64,000 nt of DNA, from positions 12,760,062 to 12,824,061 of the forward strand of contig OU612074.1 in assembly GCA_914767715.1 (NCBI GenBank). Direction: 5' to 3'. Numbering within the stretch: the first letter of the stretch is position 1; the number at the start of each line of letters is the position of its first letter. Below are positions 59,230 to 64,000 of this stretch, piece by piece. The DNA comes from Membranipora membranacea. Its lineage: Eukaryota; Bryozoa; Gymnolaemata; Cheilostomatida; Membraniporidae. Below the pieces are notes generated by a model that saw nothing but the letters and a program-made list of their open reading frames with translations, made no database searches and was not told the origin of the DNA. The position numbers and the translations under genes were made by a program.

Positions 59230-60448
59230 CTGGGTACATTATCTAGTAGCACGATTCGCCTTTATACACGTTATGCTAATTTATTCATCTCTTTAGTTCG
59301 CGGGTTTTTCTAGTTCCTATTATTCTAAATAACTGAAGAGACAAGTTGTCTTTTTGCAATTCTTTTCGCAAGTTAGACCTAAAAGTATCCCTGGACTCAG
59401 AACGACTCAAGATGATGCTGAAAGGGTTTGAGAATGAGTCTTCAGCAGACACGAAAACTTCAAGTCATCTACTCAGACTTAACAGGGCGGCTGAAATACT
59501 CGCCCCTAGAGTTGCTTGCCAATTTCGCTGCATGATGGTAGTAGCTTTTTACGGGTTTCTTCTCCTTAGATGCTAAAGTTTCAGCCTTTTCTAAGGAATC
59601 AAGGCAGGATTTCCTCCTATAATGTTCTTACCCTGCCCATGCTGTTCTCCAGCAACTTACTGTATTTACTTAAATGTTGTATTTCTAACTTAATGGGGGT
59701 TAATCAGGATACGGCGTATTAGCCGCCCCCTCCTATAGGGAACCCCCAACTATCTTGTTAATCATTGAGGTAAGAAAAAATACAGAGTTTTTTACACCTA
59801 AAGAACTCATTTTTTCTTGAGACAAGGCTCAGTTATATAATAGTACAGTACTTTGTTATAACTTGTAAAATTTACTAACTTTAGCCAGGCCTTTGAGCCT
59901 CATATTTTGTAGATATCTTATCTTGGCTAATACATTATCTAGCACCACATTATGCTAATCTATTCATCTTGTCAGTTCCCGGGTTTTTCTTGTTCCTATT
60001 TATCTAAATAACTGAAGAGACAAGTTGTCTTTTTTGCAATTCCCACCCTCCCACTCTAAAGTATTATATATAGGGGAATCCCCAGCTATCTTGTTAATCA
60101 ATGAGGTAAGACAAAATAATTAGAAATCTCTAAGTGGCTCAAATAATTGTCCTACCAACCTAAGGATAAACATAGAGACCCTTCTAACATCTTTTCTTGG
60201 ACGTCTGTTTGTCTGTTAGTCTGCTAGCATTAGGTCGGTTGGTCTGTTAGCCTTTGGTCAGGGCAATGCTAAGAAGCTGTCTTTTTGACAGGTAGGATTC
60301 CCAGAGCGTCACTCAAATCGGGCTTGTTGGATGTTTCACTTTAGTTTTAGTTTTATCCTACTATGACAGTTCTCAAAGATGTAACAAATGCTAAAAAACT
60401 TCATAAGTTCATCAGGTGTCATTTACACTGCATAATTTTGTTTTACAG
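59230..60448. other. Intron repeat block matching A 19600-21041
   Basis: Shares the two-block layout seen in A, with several indels. The join with the FN3-13 half exon at about 59220 probably marks the point where the second half was lost. Confidence 0.6.
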
Positions 60449-60596
60449 ATGTAGGTATATCAACAAGCTCACAGCGTCCAGCAGTTCCATCAGCTCAACA
60501 GACCGGCGGCAGTGCATTGATAGCAGTTTCAGCAGTGTTAGCTGTATCTCTAGCGTTGAATGTAGCAGCCATATTTGTCTTCATAGTGATGAGGAG
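60449..60596 (+). CDS. FN3R-B transmembrane exon
   Basis: As in A: ALIAVSAVLAVSLALNV and following hydrophobic residues, but the stop-transfer reads MRR rather than KRR. Phase 1 in, phase 2 out. Confidence 0.9.
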
Positions 60597-60836
60597 GTAA
60601 ATCTTACAAGTGGTATACTTGGCTATGATTCAATGTTTGGTACTTTAATCGAGCCAAAACAAAGCCTCACCTGATGTTGTTTAATTGTATCGGTAAGATA
60701 TTATGACCCCTGAAATGATATTCAATTTGCGGTCTGAAGCAAGTCAAAAAGGTCTATTGAGGTGGAATATATTGCTATAAAATAGTGGTGTAACACTTTT
60801 TGTTCCCATGGATTCAATTAAGTTTTCTTCCTTTAG

Positions 60837-60946
60837 ACGTGTTGCTGGCATGAAAAGTAACTTTGGTTCAGATGCAGATAATTATGATCATCTGCAGTCA
60901 AATACTTCTGAGATGGGAAGTCATATGTACGACAGCATACAAACAG
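60837..60946 (+). CDS. FN3R-B cytoplasmic exon, first copy
   Basis: NYDHLQSNTSEMG and HMYDSIQT, with AGMKSNFGSD ahead of them. Same lengths and phases as in A. Confidence 0.85.
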
Positions 60947-60953
60947 GTTAGGA

Positions 60954-61289
60954 TTTTTTTTTTTTTTTTCTATGCACTAGGTCTTATTTGACCGCCCTAT
61001 TTAACGGCCCCCTTAAGCTCGGGTGGCTTGTGTGGGGTAGTACCCTATACCCTTGCCCGCCGTTGCCGGCTACTCTTTTTTCGAAGAGGCAGAGGGGGAT
61101 CTTTATACTGCATCCAAGCACACAGTAGATCTCCTGTATTTATGGTCCTGATCCGAACAGACCTGGCTAGGATGAATGGCTTACCAGTGCCGAATCAGAA
61201 ATGACAGCTGGCGCCGGGAATCGAACCTGGATCATAAGATCACAAGTCCATACCCTTAACCGTCAAACCACTCCTGACTCCTGACTCCT
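60954..61289 (-). mobile_element. tRNA-derived SINE with poly(A) tail
   Basis: On the minus strand: three copies of tcaggag, an A-box-like gtggtttgacggttaagg, B box GGTTCGATTCCC (complement at 61216-61227), a body of about 250 bases, and a terminal A run (16 T at 60954-60969 on the + strand). It interrupts intron sequence that is continuous in A and in the second B tail copy. Confidence 0.8.
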
Positions 61290-61648
61290 GATATTAGTAT
61301 ATATTTTATAAACCCTCAGTTTAGAAAATATCCATCCCCTCCAAGTCATCTGACAAATGCTTTGTCATGATTGAATTAATAAATTGCCAAGTCATAATAT
61401 CATCATAATTGAAAATATTGTCAATCACAAAATTGCATCCGATGTTATGTTCTAAGAAAGTGGGGGTTAAACACAAATTGTTATTTTAGTATTGACTCCA
61501 AAGATATGTTCTTTTAAACAAAAAGACTTAGAAAATGACTATGTGTACTTTCATACTCAAGACGTACTAATGATAAAGTTTTACTACATTGAGGCCTTAT
61601 GAATATTTATCTTAGTTGAATTGATTTCTAAAATATGTTATATTTTAG

Positions 61649-61683
61649 GTCAGCCAGGACCTGAATATGAAACAGTGACCTAA
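61649..61683 (+). CDS. FN3R-B last coding exon, first copy
   Basis: GQPGPEYETVT followed by TAA at 61681-61683. Acceptor TATTTTAG. This is the natural end of FN3R-B. Confidence 0.8.
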
Positions 61684-62801
61684 GTCTCGAGACGTGGAGA
61701 AGCAAAACCGATGGAAAGTGATCTGCAAGAGACTTGTCTTGACAAACAGCTATTTCAAGTGTAAAACAGACCTACTTTCACATAAATGTATTTTGTTTCC
61801 TGTTTCTATAGTAAGATATCCAAGATATAAGCCATATCAGCCATATTAGCCAACCTTCAACTTTTTTTTATTACTTATTTGTCACTCTATGTAGGCCTAC
61901 TGTTGATAATCATAACCACAAACATGTTAATAGTTATAGTAATTATATGCAAAAGAAATCTTCACTTGCATTAACAATAGAGCAGAATAAAATGTTCTGT
62001 TCAATTTCTATTTAGTTTTCGATGGAAAGTTTGAGGGATTAAAGCTAATTCAAAATGGGCAAAACGTCATATCAAAGTTATCCTCACTCAGATAGGGTCT
62101 ATATGAGTTTTTTACCCTTTCCAAAATGGCAAGTCATCTGCAATGGACTTGTATTGACTAGTATAAAACAGAACAATTATCACATTGAGCACGTATTTTG
62201 CTTCCTGTCTCTATAGTGAGATATCCAAGATTGAAAAATACGCTGCTTACAATTAGCCATATATAGTTTTAGCGTTCTAGTTTTGCCAAATTGTCGGTAT
62301 ACACATTTTTATCAACCACAAACATTTAATTGTGTTTTTTTAGATAATTTTAAACCCAATAAAGTAGCTACTGGCAAAAAAAACATTTTTGCTTAGATTA
62401 ACACCGGAGCAGAATAAAATTGTCTGTTACAGATGTTCAAAAAAAGAGGAAACCAGTACTCTATTATGTCATTGAAAGTGTATAGTTTTGAGGATTCAAT
62501 CTGCTTCAAGTTGGACAACAAATCATACAATTACCCTCCCCAAAAAAATCAGATCTGATCTATGAGATTGCTATCCCTCCTAACAGGGCTGACCCATTCA
62601 AAATTGAGTAGCTTTGCCCAAGTTGCTAAACTTTCCTTTCCTGGTTTTGGCAAGTCGCAAACACCGATATAGAATTGTGACTTTAGCAATTGGTTGGGGA
62701 AAGATCGTATTTAAAGGTCTATTGAGGTGGAATATATTGCTATGAAATAGTGGTGTGACACTTTTTGTTCCCATAGATTCAATTAAGTTTTCTTCCTTTA
62801 G

Positions 62802-62911
62802 ACGTGTTGCTGGCGTAAAAAGTGACCCTGGTTCAGATGCAGATAATTATGATCATCTGCAGCCAAATACTTCTGAGATGGGAAGTCATATGTACGACAG
62901 CATACAAACAG
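62802..62911 (+). CDS. FN3R-B cytoplasmic exon, second copy
   Basis: Open and with intact splice sites: GVKSDPGSDADNYDHLQPN and HMYDSIQT. It could be used as an alternative tail after the membrane exon (phase 2 matches), or be silent. Confidence 0.65.
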
Positions 62912-63071
62912 GTTAGGATATTAGTATATCTTTGATGAACCCTCAGTTTAGAAAATATCCATCCCCACCAAGTCATCTGGCAATTGCTTTGTAATGATTG
63001 AACCAATGAATTGCCAATAATAACAATATTGTCAACCGCGAAATTGCATCTGATGTTATGTTCTATGAAAG

Positions 63072-63125
63072 TGCAACCAAATGCTTCTGAGATGGGAAGT
63101 CATATGTAAGACAGTATACAAACAG
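63072..63125 (+). pseudogene. Relic cytoplasmic exon with TAA in place of Tyr
   Basis: Same relic as at 21702-21755, with TAA at 63107-63109. Confidence 0.7.
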
Positions 63126-63476
63126 GTTAGAACCCTGATATATTTTTGATATCTCCTCAGATTAGAAATTATCTGCCCTCCTTCAGTCCACTGACAATTC
63201 GCTTGCCGTATCTGAGTATTGACAACTAAGATATCTACTTTTGAACAAAAAAATCGGACGAAAAATCCTCCGTCCTCTTTTATACTCAAGACGTATTGAT
63301 GATAAAGTTTTATATATATTTATATTCTTTATTATTGCCTTATGAGTATATACTAGTTGAACTCGATCCGATTGGCTAACTCCCACATTCAGCAGCAGCT
63401 GAGCAGAAATTTAAAATAGACTTATGAATTCAGATCAATTCTGCTTGAATCAAGTATCGAGTATAAAATATTTTAG

Positions 63477-63511
63477 GTCAGCCAGGACCTGAATATGAAA
63501 CAGTGACCTAA
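63477..63511 (+). CDS. FN3R-B last coding exon, second copy
   Basis: Codes GQPGPEYETVT and TAA (63509-63511), identical to the other two copies. Confidence 0.65.
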
Positions 63512-64000
63512 CTATCGAGACAAGGAGAAGCAAAACCAATGGCAAGTCATCTGCAGTTGACTTGCATTGACAAGTATAAAACAGACCTATTATCACATTA
63601 AGCGTATATTTGGTTTCCTGTTTCTATAGTAAGATTTCCAAGAATGCAAAATAAATTGCCTGCGATAAGCCATATTCGCCTATTTGTCAGTCTACTTACA
63701 CATATTTATCAACCACAAGCATTTAATGATGGGTTTTAAGATAATTATTAACACAATAAAGTAATTACATGCAAAAAAACCGTTTTCGCTTGCATTAACA
63801 ATGGAGCAATGTTACAGGTCTTCAAAGAGTTTGAAAATGCATAGTTTTTGGGATTAAATTGAATTAGACATCACCATAGAGTTACCCTCCCCGAGAGATC
63901 TGGTCTATGAGTTTGCTACCTTTCCCAAAAGTACATGGCTGACCCGTTCAGAATTAGTAGTTTTGCCCAAGTTGCTATTGCAGCAAAGATATCATAAATC

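Larger units (their letters stand above)
40005..63511 (+). pseudogene. FN3R-B: paralog B of the FN3 receptor, damaged at the N-terminal half
   Basis: Exons with counterparts in A: 40005-40182, 40389-42713 (interrupted), 44313-44576, 44733-44990 (no donor), 45170-45754 (broken), 46608-46727, 46852-47022, 47368-47489, 47856-48015, 48371-48492, 48861-49020, 49164-49415, 49655-49783, 50136-50315, 54615-54799, 55086-55296, 56085-56269, 56468-56594, 57187-57350, 57790-57931, 58167-58272, 58457-58644, 59035-59183, 60449-60596, 60837-60946, 61649-61683, then duplicated tail exons 62802-62911 and 63477-63511. From 46608 to 58644 every exon is open with correct phases, so the distal ectodomain may still be under selection or only recently freed. 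The mucin exon lesions would truncate the protein unless that exon is skipped; skipping the mucin, FN3-3, FN3-4 and half FN3-13 exons would keep frame. Pseudogene or exon-skipping gene: transcripts are needed. Confidence 0.75.
60747..64000. repeat. Tandem duplication of the FN3R-B tail region
   Basis: Unit 1 about 60747-62711 and unit 2 from 62712 to the window end start with the same aaaggtctattgaggtgg phrase. Unit 2 resembles the paralog A 3' end (21340-22640) more closely than unit 1 does, including the relic exon. Near 62125-62330 there is a further degenerate copy of the 3' untranslated region. Confidence 0.75.

Overview
This is an AT-rich animal genomic window. Coding sequence sits in short GT-AG exons separated by introns, most extracellular exons are in phase 1, and the intergenic and intronic DNA is full of transposon remnants. 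The proteins (fibronectin III receptors, PAN/apple plus C-type lectin, a lectin-like module) and the tRNA-derived repeats fit a marine invertebrate. A sponge is my first guess, but the sequence alone does not settle the phylum. There are no bacterial, phage or CRISPR features.

The main content is a tandem pair of paralogous genes on the + strand, called FN3R-A (887-22141) and FN3R-B (40005-63511). Each encodes a hydrophobic leader, a Thr/Ser-rich mucin-like segment, about 11-13 fibronectin type III (FN3) modules, one transmembrane helix and a short cytoplasmic tail with three spaced tyrosine motifs (YDHL, YDSI, YETV). With its one damaged FN3 exon left out, the A exons add up to one continuous frame of 1453 residues. 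The starting methionine exon was not found for either gene. Introns are also alike between A and B, so the duplication is recent.

The paralogs have decayed in different places. A lost FN3-2 to two transposon insertions and a stop. B keeps FN3-2 but has a hAT-like element in its mucin exon, a deleted splice donor at FN3-3, and FN3-4 split by the same repeat family that hit A, in the opposite orientation. B also lacks FN3-1, has FN3-6 duplicated, retains half of an FN3-13, and has a tandemly duplicated cytoplasmic tail. Because the FN3 modules are flanked by phase-1 introns, most damaged modules could be skipped without losing frame.

Between the paralogs lie: a secreted PAN/apple, Thr-Ala-Pro repeat, C-type lectin gene (23168-27209) with two lesions; a 5'-truncated non-LTR retrotransposon in its intron; a repeat-rich stretch (27.2-32.9 kb); a damaged gene (32942-36443) with a cysteine-rich, possibly SUEL-lectin-like ectodomain and downstream tyrosine-rich tail exons clearly related to the FN3R tail; a small LTR element (37.25-38.77 kb); and a tRNA-containing inverted-repeat element just before FN3R-B. 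A 3.4-kb foldback element fills one intron of FN3R-B.

Taken together the window looks like a fast-evolving cluster of cell-surface recognition genes that share a tyrosine-based signalling tail. Immune or allorecognition function is inference from architecture only.
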